Part shown: piece after piece, positions 34,898 to 44,136 of the stretch
How positions within the stretch are numbered: the first letter of the stretch is position 1
How the letters are laid out: each line of letters opens with the position of its first letter
Assembly (NCBI RefSeq): GCF_004121075.1
Contig: NZ_RHLN01000013.1
Location: forward strand, 1-64,000
Reading direction: 5' to 3'
DNA length: 64,000 bases
Source of the DNA: Lutibacter sp. HS1-25
GTDB lineage: Bacteria; Bacteroidota; Bacteroidia; Flavobacteriales; Flavobacteriaceae
Translations under genes and position numbers: made by a program
Notes under the pieces: model-generated
Seen by the model: only the letters and a program-made list of their open reading frames with translations
What the model was told of the DNA's origin: nothing
Database searches by the model: none

Positions 34898-36507
34898 TAT
34901 TTTAAATTTTCTTTAAAAAGACGTTTTTTCTCCCTCTCTACAAATTCAACTTGGTATTTTTGATGCAATCCTTGAACCCATACTTTTTCTAAATAATTTT
35001 GATAATCGGAAATTACAAGTCCTTTATTTGTTTCCAAATCTTTATCTAAATACTTGCTATTTTTATTTGATTCATAAAAATTTTGCAATCCAATACTGTC
35101 TTTAGATTTATCCCAAACTTGTTTCTCTAACATTGCAAACAATAACAATCCTTCTTCAAACTCTTTGTATGTTGCTGCAAACTCTTTATTTGTAAATTGT
35201 ATATTTTCTTTGTAATAATTTAAAACATTTTCTTCTTGAAAAGCCTTAAAAGCTACTTCTAAAGTCTGATTATTTCCACTATTAAGATATTTGATAAATT
35301 GATTTTGATAAATATCTAAATCCTGAATTTTAAGTAGTTTTTTGTCAAATTTCTCTGGATTTTGCTTCCAATCATCTGTTTTAAATTGATTCAATGCTTC
35401 ATTATAAACTTCAACATTGTATTCATTAAACAAACGATTAACTACAGATTTCCCTATCAATTTAGAACGCTCATCACTTTCTACCTGTTGTGTTAATTTT
35501 GGTTTTAAAACTTCAAAACTCTCTAAAGGATATTTATTTAATAATTTAACAATATGCCAACCATATGCTGTTTGAAATGGTTTAGAAATAGCTCCAACAT
35601 TTTGTAAAGAAAATGCCACATCGGCAAAATCCTCAATCATTTGTCCGTAATTGAACTTTTTTAAACGCCCTCCATTTGGGGCACTTGAATTGTCTTCTGA
35701 AAATTTTTGAGCTAGCATTTCAAAATCAGCAGGATTTTTTAGCACAAGTTGATAAATTGAGTCTACTTTTTTAGAAATTTCTCCTGATTTATTTTTAAAC
35801 ATAATATGAGCCACTTCTACTTCACCCTGAGATTCTTTAATATCGTTTACTTTTACAATATGATAGCCAAATTTTGTTCTAAATGGCATAGACACCTCAC
35901 CAACCGCTGTTGAATAAGCTGCATTTTCAAAAGGATAAACCATTTGTAAAACCGAGAAATAACCTAGTTTACCTCCGTTTTGAGCTGCAGATGGATCTTG
36001 AGAAAATTGTTTTGCAACGACTTCAAAATCTTGTCCATTTACAATTAAGTTTCTAGCTTCAACCAATTTATTATAAGCCGCCAAAGTGTCTGCAGGTTTT
36101 GCATCTTCAGCAACAAAAATTAAAATATGACTTGCATCAATTTGAATTTTCATGCGTTCATAAGCTTCTTTTACCAACTTATCAGTAACCTCTTTATCTG
36201 CCAAATAAGGTAAAATCAATGAATTTTTGTATTGCTTTAACTCATCTATATAACTTTTAACGGTATCTAAACCAATCTCTTTAGCATTTTTTACTTTCAA
36301 CTTATAATCTACAAATAATTGTAGGTAATTTTCTATTGTATTGTCTTTTGAATCTGGAACAACATTTAAGTTTTTATTGTAAACTGCTAAAAATTCACTT
36401 GAATAATAAGGTTCATTATCTATTGTAAATAAAATTTTATTTGAATTTTGGGAGTTAGCAATTGCCCCTGCAAAAAAGGCAAAAGCTATAATCAATTTTA
36501 ATTTCAT
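34897..36507 (-). CDS. Periplasmic peptidylprolyl isomerase, two PpiC domains
   Basis: The 536-residue protein has a signal peptide (LKLIIAFAFFAGAIANSQ), an N-terminal helical chaperone region, and two parvulin domains in tandem. The first has IDASHILIFV, then GGKLGYFSVLQMVYPFENAAY and FGYHIVKV; the second has VEVAHIMF, then GGRLKKFNYGQMIEDFADVAF and YGWHIVKL. A long C-terminal helical region follows. It should accelerate prolyl isomerisation and chaperone exported proteins. It is first in a four-gene operon on the minus strand. Confidence 0.9.
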   Translation of the reverse strand: MKLKLIIAFAFFAGAIANSQNSNKILFTIDNEPYYSSEFLAVYNKNLNVVPDSKDNTIENYLQLFVDYKLKVKNAKEIGLDTVKSYIDELKQYKNSLILPYLADKEVTDKLVKEAYERMKIQIDASHILIFVAEDAKPADTLAAYNKLVEARNLIVNGQDFEVVAKQFSQDPSAAQNGGKLGYFSVLQMVYPFENAAYSTAVGEVSMPFRTKFGYHIVKVNDIKESQGEVEVAHIMFKNKSGEISKKVDSIYQLVLKNPADFEMLAQKFSEDNSSAPNGGRLKKFNYGQMIEDFADVAFSLQNVGAISKPFQTAYGWHIVKLLNKYPLESFEVLKPKLTQQVESDERSKLIGKSVVNRLFNEYNVEVYNEALNQFKTDDWKQNPEKFDKKLLKIQDLDIYQNQFIKYLNSGNNQTLEVAFKAFQEENVLNYYKENIQFTNKEFAATYKEFEEGLLLFAMLEKQVWDKSKDSIGLQNFYESNKNSKYLDKDLETNKGLVISDYQNYLEKVWVQGLHQKYQVEFVEREKKRLFKENLK

Positions 36508-36600
36508 AAAGTGTTTATTTTGCTTTTTAAAAGCGCTAAATTATTTTTTTAGAAAACGCTGCAATTTATTTTTTATTTTCAGCAAAGGGTGTTAAAACTA

Positions 36601-36882
36601 TCACAAAGAAATAATTCCTTCAATTTTTTCGGCAGCACGGTATTTTTCAATAACAGCATCTGCACTATCCATAATTACCTGTATCGATACACTTGTAAAC
36701 TTTCCTGTTTTAGATACATTTTTATTGATAACCGCACCTCCAAAATCAAATAAATCTTCAATTTGCTGAATAGCTACTTCGCTAGAAGGAACAATAAATT
36801 TGAATAAATATTTTGAAGGAAAAGTAGTATCTTGATTTAAATCTGTTTTTAGTTTGTCGTAAAATGCTTTTTTATCGCTCAT
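36601..36882 (-). CDS. DUF493 family protein (YbeD-like)
   Basis: The 93-residue single-domain protein has the ferredoxin-like ACT-type fold pattern of YbeD: YLFKFIVPSSEVAIQQIEDLFDF, then SKTGKFTSVSIQVIMDSADAVIEKY, ending KIEGIISL. The family is widespread and proposed to be regulatory, with no confirmed role. It lies upstream of the chaperone operon, separated by 93 bp, and is divergent from the AAA ATPase gene at 36999. Confidence 0.9.
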   Translation of the reverse strand: MSDKKAFYDKLKTDLNQDTTFPSKYLFKFIVPSSEVAIQQIEDLFDFGGAVINKNVSKTGKFTSVSIQVIMDSADAVIEKYRAAEKIEGIISL

Positions 36883-36986
36883 TGGTATTTATATTTAGAT
36901 GCATAGACATCAAATTAAACAATTATTTTGTTAATATCAATTAACAAAATTACAAGAATATTTTTAGTTAAATTTATCCAATACCT

Positions 36987-36994
36987 TATTTTTG
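36987..36994 (+). promoter_or_regulatory. Promoter -7 box, possibly giving a leaderless mRNA
   Basis: TATTTTTG ends 4 bp before the ATG at 36999. The usual start distance of 4-6 bp after the box would begin the transcript at or next to the start codon. Confidence 0.4.
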
Positions 36995-36998
36995 TTAA

Positions 36999-37535
36999 AT
37001 GCAAAGAAAAATTGTAATCACTGGAGGCCCTGGAACAGGAAAATCTACGGTAATTGAAGCTTTAATAAAACTTGATTTTACCTGTATGCCCGAAATTTCG
37101 AGAACCGTAACTTTAAATGCCCGAGACCAGGGTATTGAACAGTTATTTTTAACAAAACCATTGTTATTTAGCGAATTACTACTAGAAGGTCGTATCAATC
37201 AGTATCTTGAATCTGAGAAAAAAAACAGTGAACTCGTTTTTTTTGACCGTGGAATTCCAGATGTACACGCTTATTTAAATTATATTAGTGTTGATTTTCC
37301 AGATTCATACATTCAAAAAAGTAATTTGTACCGATATGAATTTGTGTTTTTAATGCCTCCTTGGGAAGAAATTTATATAACCGATAATGAGCGTTATGAA
37401 AATTTTGAACAGGCTTTAGCCATTCACAATCATTTAGAGCGAACTTATAAAAAATTAAATTATCCAATTATTGAAGTTCCAAAAGGCACTGTTAAAGAAC
37501 GAACCGATTTTATTTTATCATTTATAAAAAAATGA
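36999..37535 (+). CDS. P-loop AAA ATPase (AAA_28/NadR kinase-like)
   Basis: The 178-residue protein has Walker A GGPGTGKST near 8-16. It then has EISRTVTLNARDQG, an acidic VFFDRGIPDVHAYLNY that fits the Walker B/substrate region, and FVFLMPPWEEIY. This pattern matches AAA_28-type small P-loop proteins related to the nucleoside or NMN kinase domain of NadR. The substrate is unknown. It overlaps recQ by 4 bp, suggesting an operon with recQ and fmt. Confidence 0.82.
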   Translation: MQRKIVITGGPGTGKSTVIEALIKLDFTCMPEISRTVTLNARDQGIEQLFLTKPLLFSELLLEGRINQYLESEKKNSELVFFDRGIPDVHAYLNYISVDFPDSYIQKSNLYRYEFVFLMPPWEEIYITDNERYENFEQALAIHNHLERTYKKLNYPIIEVPKGTVKERTDFILSFIKK

Positions 37536-39427
37536 AAACGCCTTTAGAAATACTTCAAAAATATTGGAAACACTCACAATTTAGAGAACCACAAGAAGCT
37601 ATTATAAATAGTGTTTTAAACGGCGAAAATTGTATTGTTTTACTACCAACAAGTGGTGGTAAATCTATTTGTTATCAGGTTCCTGCTTTACTTTTAGAAG
37701 GTATTTGTATTGTTATTTCTCCTTTAATTGCTCTTATAAAAGACCAAGTTAACAGCTTACAAGAAAAAAATATCAAAGCCATTGCCTTAACTTCACAATT
37801 ATCACAAGATGAAATTGTGATTGCTTTTGACAATTTGCAATTTGGCGGTATTAAATTCTTGTATTTATCGCCCGAAAAATTACAATCAAAATTTATTCAA
37901 GAAAAAATAAAACAATTAAACGTATCATTAATCGCCATTGATGAAGCCCATTGTATATCTGAATGGGGGCACGATTTTAGACCTTCGTATTTAGAATTAA
38001 AATTATTAAAAGAACTTCAGCCTAAAGCTAGTGTTATTGCTCTTACAGCAACGGCTACACAAAAAGTGTTAGATGATATTCAGCAAAATTTAGAAATTGA
38101 AAATGCTCAAATTTTTAAAAAATCATTTAAACGAAATAATTTAGCTTTTCATATTATAACTACTGAAGATATTTACGGAAAATTGCGTCAGGTTTTAAGT
38201 CGGTTTAATGAATCTACCATTGTTTATACCAACAATAGAAAACAAACAAAAGAAGTTTCTAAATTTTTAAACAGAAACGGTTTTAAAAGTAGCTTTTACC
38301 ACGGTGGCTTATCAAACGATGAAAAAAACAATGCTTTTAATAGTTGGATGCAAGATGAAACACCCATTATGGTTGCTACCAATGCCTTTGGTATGGGAAT
38401 AGACAAACCCAATGTTAGAGCTGTAATTCATATAAATACACCAAATAGCTTAGAAAATTTTATACAAGAAGCTGGGAGGGCTGGTAGAGACGGTAAAAAT
38501 TCATATTCGGTATTATTAACCAATAAAGCAAGCTTATTTGAAACCGAAAACAAATTTGTTTCAAACATAGCAACCGTTAAATTTATAAAAACAATTTATT
38601 CACATTTAAACCAGTTTTACAGTGTTTCTATTGGAGAAACACCTGTTGAATCGGTAAATTTTTCGCTGCAAGAATTTTGTGTTAAATATCAGTTGAATTT
38701 ACTACAAACCTACAATGCTCTTAAAATTTTAGAACGCGAAAGCATTATTTTACTTGACGAAAATTATACGCGAAAATCAACCATTCGATTTACTGTTGGT
38801 AACCAACAACTATTTAATTTTATTGAAAATACACCTTCTAAAGAAAGTTTAATTCAATTAATTTTAAGAAGTTATGGTGGTGTTTTTGAACATTTTACCG
38901 TTATCAATGAATATGTAATTTCAAAAAAACTAAACCTTCGAAAAAAAGAAGTTATAAACCAGTTAAAAGAATTAAATGATCTTGGAATTTTAAACTATGC
39001 TTATGCTGATACAACTTCAAAACTTACTTTTTTAGTTATTAGAGAAGATGATTATACCATAAACCGAATTTCAAAAAGCATCAATCAGCAAAATGAATTG
39101 AAATTTGAAAAATTAAAATCAGTAATTCAATTTATAGAAAACAACCAGGTTTGCAGAACAACACAGCTACTCTCCTACTTTAACGAACGTACAACCGAAC
39201 CTTGCGGTAAATGTGATGTTTGCTTGGCTTCAAAAGCTAAAAAAACACCCATAAAAGATATTGTTTTTCAACTTACAGAAGCTTTAAAAAAAGAGCCAAT
39301 GTCATCGCAACAACTTTCAAATATTTTAAATTTCCCAGAAAATGAAATTTTAAATACCTTAAAAATATTATTAGAGAAAAATAAAATAACAATAACTTCG
39401 CAAAATAAATTTAAACTTAATTTATAA
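37532..39427 (+). CDS. recQ: ATP-dependent DNA helicase RecQ
   Basis: The 631-residue protein has a DEAH-box SF2 core: LLPTSGGKSICYQVP (motif I), AIDEAHCISEWGHDFRPSY (motif II with the RecQ-specific loop), and QEAGRAGRDG (motif VI). The RecQ C-terminal zinc-binding cysteines (CRTTQLLSYF, then CGKCDVC) and a winged helix follow. The C-terminus (about 585-631) is a short helical extension where an HRDC domain is often found, but I cannot confirm HRDC. It unwinds recombination intermediates. The stop overlaps the fmt start by one base. Confidence 0.95.
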   Translation: MKTPLEILQKYWKHSQFREPQEAIINSVLNGENCIVLLPTSGGKSICYQVPALLLEGICIVISPLIALIKDQVNSLQEKNIKAIALTSQLSQDEIVIAFDNLQFGGIKFLYLSPEKLQSKFIQEKIKQLNVSLIAIDEAHCISEWGHDFRPSYLELKLLKELQPKASVIALTATATQKVLDDIQQNLEIENAQIFKKSFKRNNLAFHIITTEDIYGKLRQVLSRFNESTIVYTNNRKQTKEVSKFLNRNGFKSSFYHGGLSNDEKNNAFNSWMQDETPIMVATNAFGMGIDKPNVRAVIHINTPNSLENFIQEAGRAGRDGKNSYSVLLTNKASLFETENKFVSNIATVKFIKTIYSHLNQFYSVSIGETPVESVNFSLQEFCVKYQLNLLQTYNALKILERESIILLDENYTRKSTIRFTVGNQQLFNFIENTPSKESLIQLILRSYGGVFEHFTVINEYVISKKLNLRKKEVINQLKELNDLGILNYAYADTTSKLTFLVIREDDYTINRISKSINQQNELKFEKLKSVIQFIENNQVCRTTQLLSYFNERTTEPCGKCDVCLASKAKKTPIKDIVFQLTEALKKEPMSSQQLSNILNFPENEILNTLKILLEKNKITITSQNKFKLNL

Positions 39428-40371
39428 TGAGAGATTTGAGAATTGTATTTATGGGAACGCCCGATTTTGCTGTTGCTACTTTAGATGCTTTGTTAAAAGC
39501 AAAATTTAATGTAGTTGGCGTAATTACTGCACCCGATAAACCTGCAGGAAGAGGACGAAAATTAAATCAGTCTGCCGTTAAAACATACGCTTTAGAACAC
39601 CAATTAAATATATTACAACCTACCAATTTAAAAAGTGAAGATTTTATTGCTGAATTAAAAGCTTTAAATGCCAATTTACAAATTGTAGTAGCTTTTAGAA
39701 TGTTACCCAATGTAGTTTGGCAAATGCCCCAATTTGGAACCTTTAATTTACACGCATCACTTTTACCAGATTATAGAGGTGCTGCTCCTATAAATTGGGC
39801 TATTATAAATGGTGATACCAAAACTGGTGTCACAACTTTTTTTATTGATGAAAAAATTGATACCGGAAATATTATTTTACAAGAAGAAGTTTTAATTGGC
39901 GAAAATGAAACTTTAGGTGAATTACACGATAAATTAATGAATATTGGTAGTAAATTGGTTGTAAAAACAGTACAAGCCATTAAAGAAGGTACTGTTACAA
40001 CTACAAAACAACCTGAAATTGAAGAAAAAGCTGCTCCTAAAATATTTACTGATACCTGTAAAATTAACTGGAACGATTCTTTAAACAATATTTACAATTT
40101 AATTAGAGGTTTAAACCCTTATCCTGCTGCTTGGACAACTTTGATAAATAATAATGAAGAAATTAAATTGAAGATTTTTGATGTAAAAAAGGAAGAAGCA
40201 ATCCACCAAAACAAAAATGGTAAAATAATTACTTCAAAAAATGAAATTAAAGTTGCAGTTACAAATGGTTACATTATACTTGAAAGTTTACAACTTTCTG
40301 GTAAACGAAAAATGGATAGCAAAAGTTTATTAAATGGTTTTAGTTTTAACGAGCAAGCTATTTTACAATAA
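39427..40371 (+). CDS. fmt: Methionyl-tRNA formyltransferase
   Basis: The 314-residue protein begins LRIVFMGTPDFAVATLDALL and has the catalytic-loop region FNLHASLLPDYRGAAPINWAIINGD with the family SLLP signature. The C-terminal Met-tRNA-binding domain begins near TDTCKINWND. It formylates initiator Met-tRNA using 10-formyl-THF. It is coupled to recQ by an ATG-stop overlap. Confidence 0.97.
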   Translation: MRDLRIVFMGTPDFAVATLDALLKAKFNVVGVITAPDKPAGRGRKLNQSAVKTYALEHQLNILQPTNLKSEDFIAELKALNANLQIVVAFRMLPNVVWQMPQFGTFNLHASLLPDYRGAAPINWAIINGDTKTGVTTFFIDEKIDTGNIILQEEVLIGENETLGELHDKLMNIGSKLVVKTVQAIKEGTVTTTKQPEIEEKAAPKIFTDTCKINWNDSLNNIYNLIRGLNPYPAAWTTLINNNEEIKLKIFDVKKEEAIHQNKNGKIITSKNEIKVAVTNGYIILESLQLSGKRKMDSKSLLNGFSFNEQAILQ

Positions 40372-40476
40372 ACCTATATTTTACTAGGCTTACAGGCTTT
40401 TTTACAAAAAAAATACAAACGTTATTAACATTTAACCTCTTTTATTAACAAAAGTAACAAGTTTTATGCTAAAAAC

Positions 40477-40506
40477 TTGCACAAACCCTTATTCCGTCTA
40501 ACTTTG
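40477..40506 (+). promoter_or_regulatory. Promoter of the HU gene
   Basis: TTG (40477-40479), 19 bp, TAACTTTG (40499-40506), a textbook Bacteroidota promoter. The predicted leader is about 48 nt. Confidence 0.8.
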
Positions 40507-40559
40507 TTAAGCTATTATTAGCGAAATATGTTTAACCAAAATAAATTAAGATTTAAATT

Positions 40560-40832
40560 ATGAACAAATCAGATTTAATTGATGCTATGGCAGCTGATGC
40601 TGGCATTTCAAAAGCAGCAGCAAAGTTAGCTTTAGAATCATTAACAGACAATGTAACAAAAACACTTAAAGATGGTGGTAAAGTTGCACTAGTAGGATGG
40701 GGAACTTGGTCTATCTCTAAAAGAGCGGCTAGAAGTGGTAGAAACCCTCAAACAGGAAAAACCATTAATATTGAAGCTAAAAATGTAGTTAAATTTAAAG
40801 CAGGTGCTGGATTTAGCGATGCTGTAAACTAA
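40560..40832 (+). CDS. hup: HU-family DNA-binding protein
   Basis: The 90-residue protein begins MNKSDLIDAMAADAGISKAAAKLALESL and has the beta-arm GWGTWSISKRAARSGRNPQTGKTI, including the conserved RxGRNPxTG motif. It bends and packages DNA as a dimer. It is monocistronic, with a strong promoter and a downstream terminator. Confidence 0.96.
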   Translation: MNKSDLIDAMAADAGISKAAAKLALESLTDNVTKTLKDGGKVALVGWGTWSISKRAARSGRNPQTGKTINIEAKNVVKFKAGAGFSDAVN

Positions 40833-40853
40833 TACATAAAAGTTTATCTTATT

Positions 40854-40889
40854 AAAAAGCTTTCTAAAAAAATTAGAGAGCTTTTTTTT
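40854..40889 (+). terminator. Terminator after the HU gene
   Basis: Stem aagctttctaa/ttagagagctt (one G-U pair) followed by eight T. Confidence 0.88.
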
Positions 40890-40928
40890 GTTCCATATTT
40901 TTATTACATTTAATCAAACGCTTTATTT

Positions 40929-41486
40929 ATGCTAAAAATAAAACCCTCAAAAGGAAGGTTGCTAATTGCTGAACCTTCAATATTAAACGACAAATCATTT
41001 AATAGGTCTGTTATATTCTTAACAGAACATAATAATGACGGAACAATTGGTTTTATTCTTAACAAACCTTCAGAATTTACAATTGTAGATTTAATTCCAG
41101 ATATTGATTGTGATTTTGTAATTTACAATGGCGGTCCAGTAGAACAAGAAAACCTATATTTTATTCATAAAATACCCGAATTAATAACAGATAGTGTGCA
41201 TATAGCTAACAACATTTATTGGGGTGGTAATTTTGAAAAATTAACAGCGTTATTAAATAACAACAAGATTAAAGCAGATGATATTCGTTTTTTTCTAGGA
41301 TATTCTGGATGGTCACAAGAACAATTAAATACAGAACTCCTTGAATCTAGCTGGGTTGTTATTGAAAATAAATTTGAGAATTTATTTTCTGTAGAAAGTG
41401 ATGAATTTTGGAAAAATCAATTGCTTAAATTTGGTGGAGAATACCAAATTTGGGCAAATGCACCTGAAGATCCTGCCTTAAACTAA
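40929..41486 (+). CDS. YqgE/AlgH family protein
   Basis: The 185-residue protein has the family pattern KGRLLIAEPSILNDKSFNRSVIFL with GTIGFILNKPS, then YNGGPVEQENLYFIHK and RFFLGYSGWSQEQLNTEL. These match YqgE/AlgH, a widely conserved cytosolic family first linked to alginate regulation in Pseudomonas and otherwise uncharacterised. It begins 97 bp after the HU gene and converges on the ferredoxin gene at 41503. Confidence 0.92.
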   Translation: MLKIKPSKGRLLIAEPSILNDKSFNRSVIFLTEHNNDGTIGFILNKPSEFTIVDLIPDIDCDFVIYNGGPVEQENLYFIHKIPELITDSVHIANNIYWGGNFEKLTALLNNNKIKADDIRFFLGYSGWSQEQLNTELLESSWVVIENKFENLFSVESDEFWKNQLLKFGGEYQIWANAPEDPALN

Positions 41487-41502
41487 TTTTTTAAAAATTC
41501 AA

Positions 41503-41859
41503 CTATACGTCTCCCTTATGTAAAAATTGATGTTTAGCTAATAAAACCTCATCAGTTTCAACATTATCTTCATCAGGTACACAACAATCAACAGGACAAA
41601 CTGCTGCGCATTGTGGCTCGTTAAAAAAACCTTTACACTCTGTGCATTTATCTGTTACAATAAAATAGTATTCGTCATTTAAAGGTTCCTGCAACTCATC
41701 AGCATCAATTTTATTACCATTTGGCAAAACCACACCTCCTTCAAGTGAAGTTCCATCACTGTATTTCCAATCTTCAGACGCTTCATATATAGCATTGTTT
41801 GGACATTCTGCTTCACAAGCGCCACAATTTATACATTCATCTGTTATTTTTATTGCCAT
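41503..41859 (-). CDS. Ferredoxin with two [4Fe-4S] clusters
   Basis: The 118-residue protein has CxxCxxCxxxCP near the start (CINCGACEAECP) and a second set with a longer spacer (CTECKGFFNEPQCAAVCPVDCC). The second motif has an eight-residue insertion between cysteines, as in the Alvin/Fdx-type ferredoxins. An insert of about 50 residues separates the two halves. It carries electrons in cytosolic redox reactions; the partner is unknown. It is divergent from the LuxC-type reductase gene. Confidence 0.9.
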   Translation of the reverse strand: MAIKITDECINCGACEAECPNNAIYEASEDWKYSDGTSLEGGVVLPNGNKIDADELQEPLNDEYYFIVTDKCTECKGFFNEPQCAAVCPVDCCVPDEDNVETDEVLLAKHQFLHKGDV

Positions 41860-41882
41860 ACTATGTATTTAGATTAATTTTG
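41853..41882 (+). promoter_or_regulatory. Promoter of the acyl-CoA reductase gene
   Basis: TTG (41853-41855), 19 bp, TAATTTTG (41875-41882). Opposite to it a TATATTTG (41886-41893, minus strand) serves the ferredoxin gene, so the two divergent promoters overlap. Confidence 0.75.
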
Positions 41883-41907
41883 CAGCAAATATAAAATTTT
41901 TACGACA

Positions 41908-42981
41908 ATGAAATTAGAGCAACGAAAAGAAGCTTTTGCAAAACTAGGTGTATTTTTTAAACAATTCTCTAATTCAAAAATTGAAAAAACAGACAATTCA
42001 GAATTCAACACGCTATTTTTTGATGCTTTTAAAATGCAAATCGAAAGAGCTCAAGAGTTTAACGGATGGTTTACAAAAAACAATGTGCTTACAGCAATTG
42101 AAAGTTGGAGCAATGCTTTGAGCATTGATAATTTGAATAAATGGACTTCAAAATACTCTTTTAATGAAAATACCGAACCAAAAACTGTAGCCATTATTAT
42201 GGCTGGTAACATTCCTTTGGTGGGTTTTCATGATTTGTTGTGTGTGCTTATTACAGGAAATAAAGCCTTGGTAAAACTTTCATCACATGATAAACATTTT
42301 TTACCTTTAATAGTTAAATATTTAGAACATTACAATCCTTCATTTAAAAACAGCGTTACTTTTACACAAGAAAAATTAACCAATTTTGACGCCGTTATTG
42401 CAACTGGAAGTAACAATACTGCACGTTATTTTGAGCATTATTTTGGAAAATACCCAAATATTATTCGTAAAAACAGAAATTCGGTTGCCATAATTACAGG
42501 AAAAGAAACCAATGAAGAACTTGAAGCCTTGGGTGAAGACATTTTTCTATATTTTGGATTGGGTTGTAGAAGTGTTTCAAAATTATTTGTGCCAAAAAAT
42601 TACAATTTCGATTTACTATTCAATGCCTTATACAAATATAACGACATTATAAATTACAAAAAATACGAAAACAATTACGACTATAATAAAGCCGTTTATT
42701 TAATGAGTATGTTTAAAATATTAGAAAATGGATTTGTAATGTTGAAGGAAGACAGTAGTTATAGCTCGCCTATTGCAACTGTATTTTATGAGCATTATGA
42801 CGATTTTGAAATCTTGACAAAAAAGCTAAAAGCAGAAAGTGAGCAAATTCAATGTATTGCGAGTAACGAAAACGTTGTAGATTTCGTAAAATTCGGCAAA
42901 ACTCAACATCCAAAATTATGGAATTATGCCGATAATGTCGATACCATTGAATTTTTAACGAAAAGTAGCGATTTTTTTTAA
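41908..42981 (+). CDS. LuxC-like acyl-CoA reductase
   Basis: The 357-residue protein matches the LuxC/acyl-CoA reductase family. It has TVAIIMAGNIPLVGFHDLLCVL, the conserved GSNNTARYFEHYFGKYPNIIRKNRNSVAIITG, and FGLGCRSVSKLFVP, where Cys near 220 is a likely active-site thiol. LuxC reduces fatty acyl groups to aldehydes. Here no luciferase genes are near, so it may serve fatty aldehyde or lipid metabolism. It is divergent from a ferredoxin and lies 69 bp before serC. Confidence 0.88.
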   Translation: MKLEQRKEAFAKLGVFFKQFSNSKIEKTDNSEFNTLFFDAFKMQIERAQEFNGWFTKNNVLTAIESWSNALSIDNLNKWTSKYSFNENTEPKTVAIIMAGNIPLVGFHDLLCVLITGNKALVKLSSHDKHFLPLIVKYLEHYNPSFKNSVTFTQEKLTNFDAVIATGSNNTARYFEHYFGKYPNIIRKNRNSVAIITGKETNEELEALGEDIFLYFGLGCRSVSKLFVPKNYNFDLLFNALYKYNDIINYKKYENNYDYNKAVYLMSMFKILENGFVMLKEDSSYSSPIATVFYEHYDDFEILTKKLKAESEQIQCIASNENVVDFVKFGKTQHPKLWNYADNVDTIEFLTKSSDFF

Positions 42982-43050
42982 TAAATATTTTACTCTTTTT
43001 TATATTTTTTTAACGAAATTTGTCAGAAATTTAATTCATATTTTATAAAA

Positions 43051-44118
43051 ATGAAAAAACATAATTTTAGCGCAGGTCCTTGTATTTTACCTCAAGAAGT
43101 TTTAGCAAAATCTGCCGAAGCGATACTTAATTTTGATGGTCTTAATTTATCATTAATAGAAATTTCACACAGAAGCAAAGAGTTTATTGCTGTAATGGAT
43201 AAAGCAGTAAGTTTAGTAAAAGAATTATTAAACCTACCTGAAGGTTACTCCGTATTATTTTTACAAGGTGGTGCAAGTCTAGAATTTTTGATGACACCTT
43301 ATAATATTATGAAAGTTGGCGGTAAGGCTGGATATTTAGACACAGGTGCTTGGAGTTCTAAAGCTATCAAAGAGGCTAAATTATTAGGTGATGTTGAAGT
43401 GTTTGCTTCATCTAAAGATAAAACTTACAACTACATACCTAAAAATTACACTGTACCAAAAGACGTTGACTATATCCACGTAACTAGTAACAACACTATT
43501 TATGGTACTCAAATAAAAGATTTCCCAAAAACTGATGCACCTTTAGTTGCTGATATGAGTTCTGATATCTTTTCTCGTCAGTTAGACTTTAGCAAATTCG
43601 ATATTATTTATGCTGGAGCACAAAAAAATATGGGACCTGCTGGTGCAACACTTGTTGTTGTTAAAGACGAAATTTTAGGAAAAACTGGACGTCAAATTCC
43701 TGCAATGTTAGATTATCAATCTCATATCAAAAACGACAGTATGTTTAATACACCTGCTGTTTTCTCTGTATATGTTTCAATGTTAACATTACAATGGTTA
43801 AAAGACTTAGGTGGTATTCCAGCTATCGAAAAAATAAATGAAGAAAAAGCTGCTTTATTGTATGCTGAAATTGATAGAAATCCTCATTTTAAAGGTTTTG
43901 CTGAAAAAGAAGATCGCTCATTAATGAACGTTACTTTTAACTTAACTAACGAAGCTGACCAAGAAGCATTTGACAAAATTTGGAATGCAGCTGGTATTAG
44001 TGGTATAAAAGGTCACAGATCAGTTGGTGGATATAGAGCTAGTATTTACAATGCAATGCCTATTGAAAGTGTTCAAGTACTTATTGATGCAATGCAACAA
44101 CTTGAAAAACAAAACTAA
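43051..44118 (+). CDS. serC: Phosphoserine aminotransferase
   Basis: This 355-residue class V aminotransferase begins HNFSAGPCILPQEVL. It has ISHRSKEF, the PLP-lysine loop YAGAQKNMGPAG (Lys near 192) and HRSVGGYRASIYNAMP near the end. It converts 3-phosphohydroxypyruvate to phosphoserine. serA follows after 18 bp, so serine synthesis is grouped here. Confidence 0.97.
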   Translation: MKKHNFSAGPCILPQEVLAKSAEAILNFDGLNLSLIEISHRSKEFIAVMDKAVSLVKELLNLPEGYSVLFLQGGASLEFLMTPYNIMKVGGKAGYLDTGAWSSKAIKEAKLLGDVEVFASSKDKTYNYIPKNYTVPKDVDYIHVTSNNTIYGTQIKDFPKTDAPLVADMSSDIFSRQLDFSKFDIIYAGAQKNMGPAGATLVVVKDEILGKTGRQIPAMLDYQSHIKNDSMFNTPAVFSVYVSMLTLQWLKDLGGIPAIEKINEEKAALLYAEIDRNPHFKGFAEKEDRSLMNVTFNLTNEADQEAFDKIWNAAGISGIKGHRSVGGYRASIYNAMPIESVQVLIDAMQQLEKQN

Positions 44119-44136
44119 TAACAAAAATATATTATA

